A stretch of 64,000 nt of DNA. It comes from Allopontixanthobacter sediminis. GTDB lineage: Bacteria > Pseudomonadota > Alphaproteobacteria > Sphingomonadales > Sphingomonadaceae. Below the pieces are notes generated by a model. The model was given only the letters and a program-made list of their open reading frames with translations. It did no database searches and was not told where the DNA came from. Positions 35,806 through 44,234 of the stretch are shown here, one piece after another (the stretch's first letter is position 1; each line of letters begins with the position of its first letter). The position numbers were made by a program, and so were the translations under genes. The stretch is taken from contig NZ_WTYL01000002.1 of assembly GCF_009828115.1 (NCBI RefSeq), forward strand, positions 124,001 to 188,000, given 5' to 3'.

Positions 35806-37233
35806 ATGAAGGTATCGAGACGCGTGAAGCCCCTGAACCTCAACCCGGATCGCCTGTTTCCGGCCGAGCCGACCGTTCGCGGTATCGCGCGCGATCTGTA
35901 TTCGGAAGTCGCCAACCTGCCGATCATCAGCCCTCACGGGCATACAGATCCGCGCTGGTTTGCGGAGAATGACAGCTTCGGCAACGCCGCGGACCTGTTG
36001 CTGGTGCCTGACCACTACCTGCTCCGGATGCTCTATAGCCAAGGCATCAGCATGGATGCGCTGGGCGTGCCGCGGCTAGGCCAGGATACGGCAGCCGACC
36101 CGCGCGAAGCGTGGCGCCTGCTCGCGAACAATTTCCATCTGTTCCGCGGAACCCCGTCGCGCATGTGGCTCGACTGGGTGTTCGCGGAAGTGTTCAAGCT
36201 GGACGTCCTGCTGTCTGCCGAAACGTCGGACTTCTATTACGACACCATCACCGAGCAGTTGCAGCAGGACGCATTTCGTCCCCGCTCGCTGTTCGAACAG
36301 TTCAATATCGAATTGATCGCCACTACCGAATCCCCGATCGACACGCTGGAACATCATGCCGCGATCCGTGCCAGCGGCTGGGGTGGACGCGTAATTACCG
36401 CGTATCGCCCCGACACGGTGGTGGATCCTGGATTCGAGGGGTTCCGAAGCAATTTGGCGCGATTCTCAGAACTTACCGGTGAAGATGCACTGGATTATGA
36501 CGGCTATCTTGCCGCGCATCGAAAGCGGCGGGCCTTCTTTGCCCGGATGGGCGCGACTTCGACCGATCACGGCCATCCCACGGCCGCGACCGCCGACCTG
36601 ACCGAAACAGAGGCACGGGCACTGTTTGCACGGATAACCAGCGAACAGGTCACACCGGAAGATGCCGAACTGTTCCGCGCCCACATGCTGACAGTAATGG
36701 CAGGCATGAGCCTGGAGGACGGGCTGGTCATGCAGATCCATCCCGGTGCATTTCGCAACCACAACCCCTGGCTGTTCGAAACATACGGGCGGGACAAAGG
36801 CGCGGACATTCCGCTTGCAACCGATTATGTCCGCGCGTTGCAGCCGCTGCTAACCCGCTACGGCAACGAGACCGCTCTCACGATCATTCTCTTCACCCTC
36901 GACGAGACCAGCTATTCGCGCGAACTCGCGCCGCTTGCGGGGCATTATCCGGCGCTCAAACTCGGCCCGTCCTGGTGGTTCCACGACAGCCCGGAAGGAA
37001 TGCGACGCTTCCGCCAGCAAGTTACCGAGACCGCAGGGTTCTACAACACCGTGGGCTTCAACGACGATACCCGCGCGTTTCTCTCGATCCCCGCCCGCCA
37101 TGACCTCGCCCGGCGGATGGATTGCGGGTTTCTGGCGCAATTGGTGGCCGAGCACCGGATGGAGGAATGGGAGGCGGCACAACTGGCGCACGACCTGGCC
37201 TATGGGCTGGCCAAGAAGGCCTACAAATTGTGA
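35806..37233 (+). CDS. uxaC: UxaC, glucuronate/uronate isomerase
   Basis: 475 residues from ATG 35806; GTG 35824 gives the MKPLNLNPDRLFP start usual for the family and may be the true start. The amidohydrolase-fold metal site is visible in ISPHGHTDPRWF, and the IHPGAFRNHNP and SWWFHDSPEGMRRF blocks are family signatures. It isomerises D-glucuronate to D-fructuronate (and galacturonate to tagaturonate). uxuB starts inside its stop codon. Confidence 0.94.
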   Translation: MKVSRRVKPLNLNPDRLFPAEPTVRGIARDLYSEVANLPIISPHGHTDPRWFAENDSFGNAADLLLVPDHYLLRMLYSQGISMDALGVPRLGQDTAADPREAWRLLANNFHLFRGTPSRMWLDWVFAEVFKLDVLLSAETSDFYYDTITEQLQQDAFRPRSLFEQFNIELIATTESPIDTLEHHAAIRASGWGGRVITAYRPDTVVDPGFEGFRSNLARFSELTGEDALDYDGYLAAHRKRRAFFARMGATSTDHGHPTAATADLTETEARALFARITSEQVTPEDAELFRAHMLTVMAGMSLEDGLVMQIHPGAFRNHNPWLFETYGRDKGADIPLATDYVRALQPLLTRYGNETALTIILFTLDETSYSRELAPLAGHYPALKLGPSWWFHDSPEGMRRFRQQVTETAGFYNTVGFNDDTRAFLSIPARHDLARRMDCGFLAQLVAEHRMEEWEAAQLAHDLAYGLAKKAYKL

Positions 37234-38639
37234 GGCTGAACGCAGGAACCGTTCACTCCCTGCCTGCCGATGTCATCCGCCCGTCCTATGCGGTCGCTGA
37301 GCAGAAATGCGGCATCGTCCACCTCGGAATCGGCGCGTTCCACCGCGCGCATCAGGCGGAATATACCGACCTGGCCATGAGCCAGGGGGACCGTGACTGG
37401 CGTATTTGCGGGGTATCGCTGCGCAGCGCAGGCGTTCGGAACCAGTTGGAGCCGCAGGACGGATTGTACACGGTGACGCAGAAAAGCGCCGGAGCAGCGA
37501 AGACCAGTCTTGTCGGATCGATTGCACAGGTGCTCGTAGCGCCGGAAAACCCCGAGGCGGTGGTCGCCGCGCTTGCTTCGGCAGACACGCATATCGTGAC
37601 CCTGACGGTCACCGAAAAGGGTTATTGCCAAGGCGCCGGCGGAGCGCTGGACGAAACGAACGAAGCCGTGGCAACCGAACTGGCGGGCGGTGATCCCGCC
37701 AGCATCTATGGCTATCTTGCGCAGGCGATGGAGCGCCGCAAGGCTGCAGGCCTCGGCGCATTGACGCTGCTCAGCTGCGACAATCTGGCGCAGAACGGCA
37801 AGCAACTGGAACGGCTGCTGTTGGCGTTTCTCGAACGCAGCAATCCCGAGTTGGCTGCCTGGTGTGCGGCAAACTGCACGTTCCCGTCCTCCATGGTCGA
37901 CCGGATCGTGCCGGCCACGACCGGCAAGGACCTGGACCTGCTCGCCGAACGTCTCGGCGTCCGGGACGAAGGCGCGGTTTTCACCGAAGCCTTCAGCCAG
38001 TGGGTGATCGAGGACGTCTTCGCGGGGGCGCGCCCGAAGTGGGAGAATGCCGGCGCCCAGCTGGTGCAAGACGTCCACCCGTACGAGACGGCGAAGCTGC
38101 GGATGCTGAACGGGGCGCACTCCGCGATGGCCTATCTTGGGCTGGAGCGAGGGCTGGTATTCGTGCACGAAGCCATGCAGCATGATGCCATCCGGCAGTT
38201 GGTCGGCCGGCTGATGCGCGTCGAGGCCGCTTCCAGCCTGTCACCTGCGCCGGGCCAGGATCTCGCCGGTTACGCCGACCGGCTCAAGGAACGGTTCGAC
38301 AATCCTGCGCTCGAGCACCGACTGGTGCAGATCGCAATGGATGGATCGCAGAAGATTCCGCAGCGCTGGTTGGAAACGCTGGCCTTCCACCAACAGGACG
38401 GAGGCGATTGTCCGGCCTTGCTCGAGGCGCTTGCGTCCTGGATTGTCCACGTGCGCGGGGGTTCTGCCAACGTCAATGATCCGATGGCCGGCAGACTGGC
38501 TCAATTGTGGTCTGAGGAGGGGATGGCCGGAATCGTCCCCGCGCTGGTCGGTCGCGGAGGAATGTTCGCTTCCAGCTATATCGCCGATGAGCCCACAATT
38601 TCACATCTCCAGCGTCTTGTCGCTGCAAGATCCGATTGA
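37230..38639 (+). CDS. uxuB: UxuB, D-mannonate oxidoreductase (mannitol dehydrogenase family)
   Basis: 469 residues from GTG 37230, overlapping the uxaC stop. The N-terminal Rossmann motif is GIGAFHRAHQA, and the catalytic Lys-containing block KLRMLNGAHSAMAYLG lies at about 288. The enzyme reduces D-fructuronate to D-mannonate with NADH, which links UxaC to ManD. Other polyol dehydrogenases share the fold, but the operon context settles the assignment. A decayed TRAP binding-protein gene follows only 5 nt after the stop. Confidence 0.92.
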   Translation: MRLNAGTVHSLPADVIRPSYAVAEQKCGIVHLGIGAFHRAHQAEYTDLAMSQGDRDWRICGVSLRSAGVRNQLEPQDGLYTVTQKSAGAAKTSLVGSIAQVLVAPENPEAVVAALASADTHIVTLTVTEKGYCQGAGGALDETNEAVATELAGGDPASIYGYLAQAMERRKAAGLGALTLLSCDNLAQNGKQLERLLLAFLERSNPELAAWCAANCTFPSSMVDRIVPATTGKDLDLLAERLGVRDEGAVFTEAFSQWVIEDVFAGARPKWENAGAQLVQDVHPYETAKLRMLNGAHSAMAYLGLERGLVFVHEAMQHDAIRQLVGRLMRVEAASSLSPAPGQDLAGYADRLKERFDNPALEHRLVQIAMDGSQKIPQRWLETLAFHQQDGGDCPALLEALASWIVHVRGGSANVNDPMAGRLAQLWSEEGMAGIVPALVGRGGMFASSYIADEPTISHLQRLVAARSD

Positions 38640-38644
38640 TCGTG

Positions 38645-39009
38645 ATGGACCGGCGCGGCCTGCTCAAAACCGCTGGTACGGCCAGCCTCGCCGCTCTTGT
38701 TACGAGCTGCGGCGTGGGGCCGATGCCGCTGCGCGCGGCAGACAGTCAGCCCGACGGCTATCCCATTGTCGAGGCGCTGAAGTTCTTTGCCGCGGATCTG
38801 GCCTCGCGCACCAACGGCAGGCTCAAGGTGGAAATCTATCCGTCCGAGCAATTGGGCAGCAGAACGATACGATGGAGCTGGCGCAGTTCGGCGGTGTGGA
38901 TTTCGAGCGTATCAACATGGCGCCGCTCAACGTGCTGGTGCCCGAAACCACGATCCCCGCCCTCCCCTTCCTGTTCCGCTCGATCGCCCACATGCGCAGC
39001 GCCAGGGCC
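38645..39009 (+). pseudogene. TRAP transporter solute-binding protein (DctP) remnant, frameshifted and truncated
   Basis: The first ~72 codons encode a twin-arginine-like signal (MDRRGLLKTAG) and the DctP start with SQPDGYPIVEALKFF and a GRLKVEIYPSEQLG block. At about 38861 the frame breaks: homology continues one frame over (NDTMELAQFGGVDFER, then PALPFLFRSIAHMRS), which fits loss of one base. Homology ends near 39000 and a stop is at 39010-39012, so about two thirds of the usual ~330 residues are missing. Intact relatives import uronates or other organic acids with DctQ and DctM, neither of which is present. It directly follows uxuB, so the original operon probably carried a uronate TRAP transporter. 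Confidence 0.85.
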
Positions 39010-39060
39010 TGATCGCGGCCCTTTATGTCGGACGCGGTCCGTCCACTTCTCAGGCAGGAA

Positions 39061-39261
39061 TTGTACTGGTTACTCGATGCGAATGTGGGCTGGCAAAACA
39101 TCATGAATTCGAATTTGGACCTGTCCCTTTATGTCAAAAACCTGACCGAAACGGAATACAAGGTCGGGGGCTTGCAGCTCTAAACCGGGGCGAGCGGTTT
39201 CATCAGCGCTGCGTATGGCGAACCCCGCTCATACGGAGCGCAGCTGCGATTTGAGTTCTAA
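39061..39261 (+). pseudogene. C-terminal remnant of a TonB-dependent receptor with an in-frame stop
   Basis: Reading from 39061 gives the last barrel strands of a TonB receptor: YWLLDANVGWQ, LDLSLYVKNLTETEYKV, then TAA at 39181-39183, then GFISAAYGEPRSYGAQLRFEF and a final TAA at 39259-39261. The aromatic-terminal GEPRSYG...RFEF ending is characteristic of the family. No upstream receptor sequence is left; it abuts the DctP remnant. The in-frame stop shows it is decaying. Confidence 0.8.
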
Positions 39262-39557
39262 GGTGGTCCTCCGCGACCGCTAAGGCTCCTGCCCCGCGTA
39301 CGCTCCATTTTTCGGACCATGATCTCCGCGCCCCGAGTCGTGTCTCCGTGCCATAGGTCATCATCATCATGCCGGAACGCCTTGATCTTGGCGGTATAAA
39401 CCTTGCGCAACTGGCTTTCATCGTATGACTGCCCGCAAGTGCCGACGCCATGCTGCGATAGCAGAAAATGGCGGACGCGCTGAATTCGGTGTGGGTTAAA
39501 GCAATGGCGGACCGATCCCCGGTTAGACCCTTCGCCGACGTAAAGCCTTTTAATCAT
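39258..39557 (-). CDS. Doubtful 99-codon reading frame in the decay region
   Basis: An open frame on the minus strand with no family I recognise, a His/Asp-rich centre (RHDDDDLWHGD) and no clear ribosome binding site. It fills most of the gap between the receptor remnant and tRNA-Gln. It may be a relic of mobile DNA or simply non-coding sequence. Confidence 0.2.
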   Translation of the reverse strand: MIKRLYVGEGSNRGSVRHCFNPHRIQRVRHFLLSQHGVGTCGQSYDESQLRKVYTAKIKAFRHDDDDLWHGDTTRGAEIMVRKMERTRGRSLSGRGGPP

Positions 39558-39577
39558 AGGATGAAGTCACAAAAAAC

Positions 39578-39651
39578 TGGATGCCCCGTGAGGATTCGAA
39601 CCTCAATTGACGGAGTCAGAGTCCGTAGTCTTACCATTAGACGACGGGGCA
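39578..39651 (-). tRNA. tRNA-Gln(CUG)
   Basis: The minus strand from 39651 to 39578 folds as a 74-nt tRNA: 7-bp acceptor stem (TGCCCCG with CGGGGCA), 4-bp D stem, 5-bp anticodon stem with loop CTCTGAC (anticodon CTG at + strand 39617-39619) and a 5-bp T stem with TTCGAAT loop. U73 and an encoded CCA follow, then a T-rich stretch. The U1-A72 pair is typical of tRNA-Gln. Its 3' end faces the decayed region. Confidence 0.95.
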
Positions 39652-39826
39652 TCATGCATCGGGCGGGGTGGTTGCCGCGACGCGCTTCGAGCGGCGTGCA
39701 TCTAGTTTTGCCAGCGCGCGGCGTCAAGGCGCTTGTCGATCCGCTTGCCCCCGCGCCATTCGCTCGCTAGCATCGTAAACAGGTCCCCGCGGCATTTCTG
39801 CGGGAGGAATAGAAAGTTTACGTGCA

Positions 39827-41014
39827 ATGGCGGATCATTCTCCGCCGGACAGTCAGGATACGGCTGGCAAAACCGGGGGCGGCAAGTCCGGTAAGGTAGC
39901 AGATTTTCGCTACAAGCGCCCCTCGCAGCCGAAACACAAAATCAGGCCTGGCAGCAATGGCAAGGCAGCCAACGAGCTTTGCGCGCCTTCCGAACGGCGT
40001 CAGGCCTATGCCGCGCTGGATCTCGGCACCAACAATTGCCGCTTGCTGATCGCGCGGCCTTCCGGCGAAAACTTCACGGTCATTGACGCGTTCAGCCGGG
40101 TTGTCCGGTTGGGCGAAGGCTTGGCCAAGTCGGGCAAGTTGAGCGACGTCGCGATGGACCGCGCGCTCGGGGCATTGCAGGTTTGCGCCGACAAATTGCG
40201 CCGTCGCAATGTACATCTCGCGCGCTCCGTCGCGACCGAGGCCTGCCGTCGGGCCTCCAACGGCATGAAATTCATCGAGCGCGTGCGCGAGGAGACGGGC
40301 ATCGTGCTGGATATAATTACTGCCGAGGAAGAAGCTCGCCTGGCCGTGCTGGGATGCCACATCCTGCTGGAAGGCGGCGAGGGTCCTGCGGTCATTTTCG
40401 ACATCGGCGGCGGTTCGACCGAATTGATCCTGATCGAACCGGGCGGACCGGTTCCGCGCATTATCGACTGGCAAAGCGTGCCTTGGGGCGTGGTCTCCCT
40501 GACCGATACGGTAGGTGAAGCCAAGGGTCCGGGCCTGGACGACCGGATTGCCCGATACGATGAAATGCGGCGGCTGGTAGCCGCAAGTTTCGCGGAATTC
40601 GCCCAGCGGATCGCTCCGCTCGCCGGACCGGAGGGCAGCATCCGCCTGCTCGGCACTAGCGGCACGGTAACGACGCTGGCGAGCCTGCATCTGGAACTGC
40701 CGCAATACGACCGGCGCGCGGTGGACGGGCTGATCGTCCCGTCGGCATCCATGCGCGATATCAGTACCCGTCTGTCAGGGATGGCGCCCGAAGAACTGCG
40801 CAACCTGCCATGCATCGGCAGCGACCGGGCAGACCTGGTGGTTGCAGGCTGTGCGATCCTCGAATCGATTCTGGACATCTGGCCGGCGAAGCAACTGGGC
40901 GTGGCCGACCGCGGCATCCGCGAGGGCATCCTGCGCAGCCTTATGGCAGCCGACGTCGAAGGCGAGAAAAGCCGTGCCGCGGTGCTTAATTCGCGCACTG
41001 GCGGTGCCGCGTGA
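39827..41014 (+). CDS. Ppx/GppA-family phosphatase
   Basis: 395 residues. A basic, low-complexity N-terminus (1-55) precedes the actin-like ASKHA fold: ALDLGTNNCRLLIAR (phosphate 1 loop), TEACRRASN, FDIGGGSTELILI (phosphate 2) and LGTSGTVTTLASLHL. Family members hydrolyse polyphosphate from the ends or convert pppGpp to ppGpp; which applies cannot be told. It lacks the C-terminal HD-like domain of long Ppx forms. rlmE starts within its stop codon, so the two are coupled. Confidence 0.9.
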   Translation: MADHSPPDSQDTAGKTGGGKSGKVADFRYKRPSQPKHKIRPGSNGKAANELCAPSERRQAYAALDLGTNNCRLLIARPSGENFTVIDAFSRVVRLGEGLAKSGKLSDVAMDRALGALQVCADKLRRRNVHLARSVATEACRRASNGMKFIERVREETGIVLDIITAEEEARLAVLGCHILLEGGEGPAVIFDIGGGSTELILIEPGGPVPRIIDWQSVPWGVVSLTDTVGEAKGPGLDDRIARYDEMRRLVAASFAEFAQRIAPLAGPEGSIRLLGTSGTVTTLASLHLELPQYDRRAVDGLIVPSASMRDISTRLSGMAPEELRNLPCIGSDRADLVVAGCAILESILDIWPAKQLGVADRGIREGILRSLMAADVEGEKSRAAVLNSRTGGAA

Positions 41015-41676
41015 GTCGGTCTGGCCCCGACCTTGGCAAACGGGTCAAAACCGCCAAAGGCCGCACCGCGTCCAGTGTCCGCTGGCTGGAACGGCAGCTC
41101 AACGATCCTTATGTCAAGCAGGCCAAGGCGGACGGATACCGCAGCCGGGCGGCGTACAAGCTGATCGAACTGGACGAGAAATTCCGCCTGCTGCGCGGAG
41201 CGAAGCGCGTGGTCGACCTGGGAATTGCGCCGGGCGGGTGGAGCCAGGTCGTGCGCAAGGTAAGCCCCAAGGCGTCGATCGTCGGTATCGACCTGCTGCC
41301 CACCGAACCGCTCGAAGGCGTGACGATCTTCGAGATGGATTTCATGGCGGAGGATGCCCCGGCCGCGCTGGAACAGGCCCTGGACGGCCCGCCCGACCTG
41401 GTGCTGTCCGACATGGCCGCCAACACCGTGGGCCATAAACAGACCGATCACCTCCGGACCATGGGACTGGTCGAAGCGGGCGCATGGTTTGCGGTGGAGA
41501 ACCTGTCACCGGGCGGCGCCTTCGTGGCCAAGGTGCTGGCTGGGGGAACCGACACGGAACTGCTGTCGCTGCTCAAGCGGCATTTCACCACGGTGAAGCA
41601 CGCCAAGCCGCCGGCCAGCCGCAAGGGCTCGTCCGAATGGTATGTCGTCGCGCAGGGGTTCAAGGGCCCGCAGTAA
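41011..41676 (+). CDS. rlmE: RlmE (FtsJ/RrmJ), 23S rRNA 2'-O-methyltransferase
   Basis: 221 residues, GTG start overlapping the previous stop by 4 nt. The SAM-binding motif DLGIAPGGWSQVV is at about 70, and the K-D-K-E catalytic set is visible: Lys in SRAAYKL, Asp in VLSDMAAN, Lys in GGAFVAKVL, Glu in SSEWYVVAQ. It methylates U2552 of 23S rRNA in the peptidyl-transferase A loop. Cytosolic. Confidence 0.95.
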   Translation: MSRSGPDLGKRVKTAKGRTASSVRWLERQLNDPYVKQAKADGYRSRAAYKLIELDEKFRLLRGAKRVVDLGIAPGGWSQVVRKVSPKASIVGIDLLPTEPLEGVTIFEMDFMAEDAPAALEQALDGPPDLVLSDMAANTVGHKQTDHLRTMGLVEAGAWFAVENLSPGGAFVAKVLAGGTDTELLSLLKRHFTTVKHAKPPASRKGSSEWYVVAQGFKGPQ

Positions 41677-41686
41677 GCCACCAACG

Positions 41687-41717
41687 AAAAGGGCCCCGCA
41701 ATCGCAGGGCCCCTTCG
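41687..41717. terminator. Hairpin between rlmE and cytochrome c genes
   Basis: An inverted repeat of GGGCCCC-type arms around a short loop, flanked by AAAA on the left. On the minus strand the stem is followed by TTTT, so it best serves the cytochrome gene, and may act in both directions. Confidence 0.7.
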
Positions 41718-41744
41718 AACTATACCAATGAGATCTTGCCGAGT

Positions 41745-42392
41745 TCAGTCAACCGGAACGGGCGCTGCCACGGCACCAGCTTCTTCCGCGCCGAGCGTTT
41801 CGGTTGCGGGAACGGCACCGTCCAGCGGAGCATCTTCAGGAGCGGCTTCGGCAGCCGGTGCTTCGGGGGTCGGCAATTCCGGACCGCCGCCATTTTCGCG
41901 CATATAGAGTATGACGTTGGCACGGTCTTCCGCGCTGCTCAGGCCGGCGAAGCTCATCTTCGTTCCTTCGGCAAAGGCACGGGGGCTTTTCAGCCATGCG
42001 TCGAGCGCTGCGTAATCCCAATTGCCGCCATGGCTCGACAGCGCGGCGCTATAGGCAAAGCCGGGTGCGTGCTGGCCGATGGCGGTGCCCACGACGCCGT
42101 ACAGGTTAGGGCCAATGCCCGCAGCCCCGCCTTGTTCGATCGTATGGCAAGCGGTGCACTTGGCGAAAACCTTGGCACCAGCGGCCGCGTCGCCTGCCGC
42201 CAGCAGGGTTGCCAGCGAGGGACCGGCTTCCTCGGCGCCTTCTTCGGCGGCACCCTCGATGAAATATCCACCTTCTTCCGGCGCCTCGGCCCGGTCGGCG
42301 TTATACAGGCGCGAACCCACCGCGCTCAGTCCAAGGGCAATGACCCCGGCGAAAAGCACCCATCCGGCGGTAGTGTTAAAGCGATCGTCCAT
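41745..42392 (-). CDS. Membrane-anchored class I cytochrome c (CycM/c552-like)
   Basis: 215 residues. An uncleaved N-terminal anchor (about 10-27), an acidic linker (35-60), one haem site CTACH (C79, C82, H83) and the axial Met146 in GTKMSFAGL. A long Ala/Pro/Glu-rich tail (about 165-215) extends beyond the cytochrome fold and looks disordered. This matches the alphaproteobacterial membrane cytochrome c that carries electrons from the bc1 complex to cytochrome c oxidase. It is divergent from pheA. Confidence 0.9.
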   Translation of the reverse strand: MDDRFNTTAGWVLFAGVIALGLSAVGSRLYNADRAEAPEEGGYFIEGAAEEGAEEAGPSLATLLAAGDAAAGAKVFAKCTACHTIEQGGAAGIGPNLYGVVGTAIGQHAPGFAYSAALSSHGGNWDYAALDAWLKSPRAFAEGTKMSFAGLSSAEDRANVILYMRENGGGPELPTPEAPAAEAAPEDAPLDGAVPATETLGAEEAGAVAAPVPVD

Positions 42393-42578
42393 GCGTCAAA
42401 AATCCGACATCTTTGCTGGTGAAGAGTTTGGCGGTCGCTTTAAGGGCAGGCTGGCGATACTGCAAGTGCGCCAATTGCAATCCGGAGTGCATTCTTCGGC
42501 GTATTACACTCGCCAGCTGCCCTGCACCTACTTTTCGACGTTGCGGTGCGCGATTTGCGCCGTTAGGCGCACCGGACG

Positions 42579-43487
42579 ATGCAAAGTTTTCCCGCTCCCG
42601 CCCTCGCCATGGTCGAAAAGATGCAGGCAGCTGCCGCCGGCGCACCCTCGCAAGCGGTGGCTTTCCAGGGATCGCCCGGCGCCAATTCGCACCGCGCCGC
42701 GGGCGAGGCCATGCCCGAATGCCTGCCGCTGCCGTGCTTCAGTTTCGAGGACGCGCTCGAGGCGGTGAAGGATGGCCGCGCCGCCAGCGCGATCATTCCG
42801 ATCGAGAACAGCCAGAACGGGCGGGTTGCGGATATCCATTTCCTGCTGCCGGAAAGCGGGCTGGCAATAGTCGGCGAACATTTCATGCCGATCTCCCACG
42901 CGCTGATGGCGCTGCCCCGTTCCGACGGAACCCTGGGCCCGTTCGAGGCCGCTTACAGCCATCCGCAGGCGCTGGGCCAGTCGCGCCACTTCCTGCGGGC
43001 GCGCGGGATCGTGCCGCTGAGCCATGCCGATACCGCCGGGGCTGCAGCCTATGTGGCGGAACGCGGCGATCCCAGAATTGCGGCGATTGCCCCGGTCCTG
43101 GCGGCCGACCTTTACGGCCTGACCATTGCGGAAAACCAGGTCGAAGACGCGCATGACAACATGACCCGCTTCGTCATCCTGGCGCGTGATCAGCTGGACC
43201 CGGCATCGCTGTCCGGCGAAACCGCGATGACGACCTTCGTGTTCGAGGTGAAGAACATCCCCGCCGCCCTGTACAAGGCGATGGGCGGGTTCGCGACCAA
43301 CGGCGTCAACATGACCAAGCTGGAAAGCTACCAGAAGGGCGCGAGCTTCGCCGCGACGACGTTTTACGCCGACATCATCGGCGCGCCGGGCGACCCTGCA
43401 GTGGACCGGGCGCTGGAAGAACTGGCGTTCCATTGCAAGGAAATGCGCGTGCTCGGAAGCTACCGCCAGGCGCGGCCGCGCGGATAG
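42579..43487 (+). CDS. pheA: Prephenate dehydratase
   Basis: 302 residues. The prephenate dehydratase domain (about 25-205) includes VAFQGSPGANSHRA, PIENSQNGRVAD and the catalytic T-R-F motif in NMTRFVIL. A C-terminal ACT domain (about 218-295, NIPAALYKAMGGFA and the ESY motif) gives phenylalanine feedback. No chorismate mutase domain is fused. It converts prephenate to phenylpyruvate. The next operon starts 36 nt downstream. Confidence 0.95.
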   Translation: MQSFPAPALAMVEKMQAAAAGAPSQAVAFQGSPGANSHRAAGEAMPECLPLPCFSFEDALEAVKDGRAASAIIPIENSQNGRVADIHFLLPESGLAIVGEHFMPISHALMALPRSDGTLGPFEAAYSHPQALGQSRHFLRARGIVPLSHADTAGAAAYVAERGDPRIAAIAPVLAADLYGLTIAENQVEDAHDNMTRFVILARDQLDPASLSGETAMTTFVFEVKNIPAALYKAMGGFATNGVNMTKLESYQKGASFAATTFYADIIGAPGDPAVDRALEELAFHCKEMRVLGSYRQARPRG

Positions 43488-43523
43488 CATTGGGCTTGCG
43501 GCGGGGTTAACCACTCCAATGGC

Positions 43524-44234
43524 TTGCTCCCCGCCCCGCGCTCTGCCACCACCATCGCCGTGACTGGCGGAACGGGGCAAATCGATGCGGGCGGCAACGC
43601 GGATGCCGGGCAAGGCTGGGAAGCTGTCCGGTCCGACGCGTCGATTCAATACACTCCGGTAGAACCGCCCGAGACACCGGAACCGCCCGACTGGCTGGAG
43701 GACCTTGGGCGCTGGCTGGCGGAATTGTTCGCGCCGCTCGGCCGGATGCTCGGCGATTCCTGGCCGGTATTGAAGTGGGTCCTGCTGGCAATGGCCATCG
43801 CTGCCCTGCTGTACCTGCTTTACCAACTGGTCGCGCCGCTGATCGAAGGCCGCAGACAAAGCGTTGCTCAAGAAGACGAGGCTTGGGTGCCCCGGCGCGA
43901 AGAAGCGCTCGCATTGCTGGAGGACGCGGACCGGCTCGCAGCGGAAGGCCGGTTCGACGAGGCAACGCATCTGCTGCTCCAGCGCAGCGTCGGGCATATT
44001 ACCGCAGCCCGGCCAAACTGGGTCGAACCCTCCTCCACTGCGCGCGAAATCGCCGCGCTGCCTGCCTTGCCTGACACCGCGCGCGCTGCATTTTCGGCCA
44101 TATCGACCCGGGTGGAACGCAGCTTGTTCGCGCTGCGCAGCCTTGATGCGGGGGACTGGCAGGCCGCCCGCGATGCCTACAGTGCATTCGCCCTCGCCAA
44201 CCTGTCCGCCGCGGCAGCGAGTGAGCCGGCATGA
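43524..44234 (+). CDS. DUF4129 domain protein, first gene of the MoxR operon
   Basis: 236 residues if the TTG at 43524 is used; the GTG at 43560 is an equally plausible start, and neither has a clear ribosome binding site. A Pro-rich segment (about 40-55) is followed by one membrane helix (about 84-106) and a helical cytoplasmic DUF4129 domain (about 118-230) with the RREEALALLEDADRLA repeat-like region. DUF4129 proteins occur in MoxR/DUF58 operons and are of unknown role. Its stop overlaps the next start by 4 nt. Confidence 0.82.
   Translation: MLPAPRSATTIAVTGGTGQIDAGGNADAGQGWEAVRSDASIQYTPVEPPETPEPPDWLEDLGRWLAELFAPLGRMLGDSWPVLKWVLLAMAIAALLYLLYQLVAPLIEGRRQSVAQEDEAWVPRREEALALLEDADRLAAEGRFDEATHLLLQRSVGHITAARPNWVEPSSTAREIAALPALPDTARAAFSAISTRVERSLFALRSLDAGDWQAARDAYSAFALANLSAAAASEPA

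Noticed and set aside
40006-41451. 481-codon frame opposite ppx/gppA and rlmE
   Set aside because: Both opposite genes carry catalytic motifs in order; this frame is Ser/Arg-rich and featureless.
43519-43563. 14-codon ATG frame ending at the DUF4129 GTG start
   Set aside because: It could be a coupled leader peptide, but it has no ribosome binding site or characteristic sequence, so chance is more likely.
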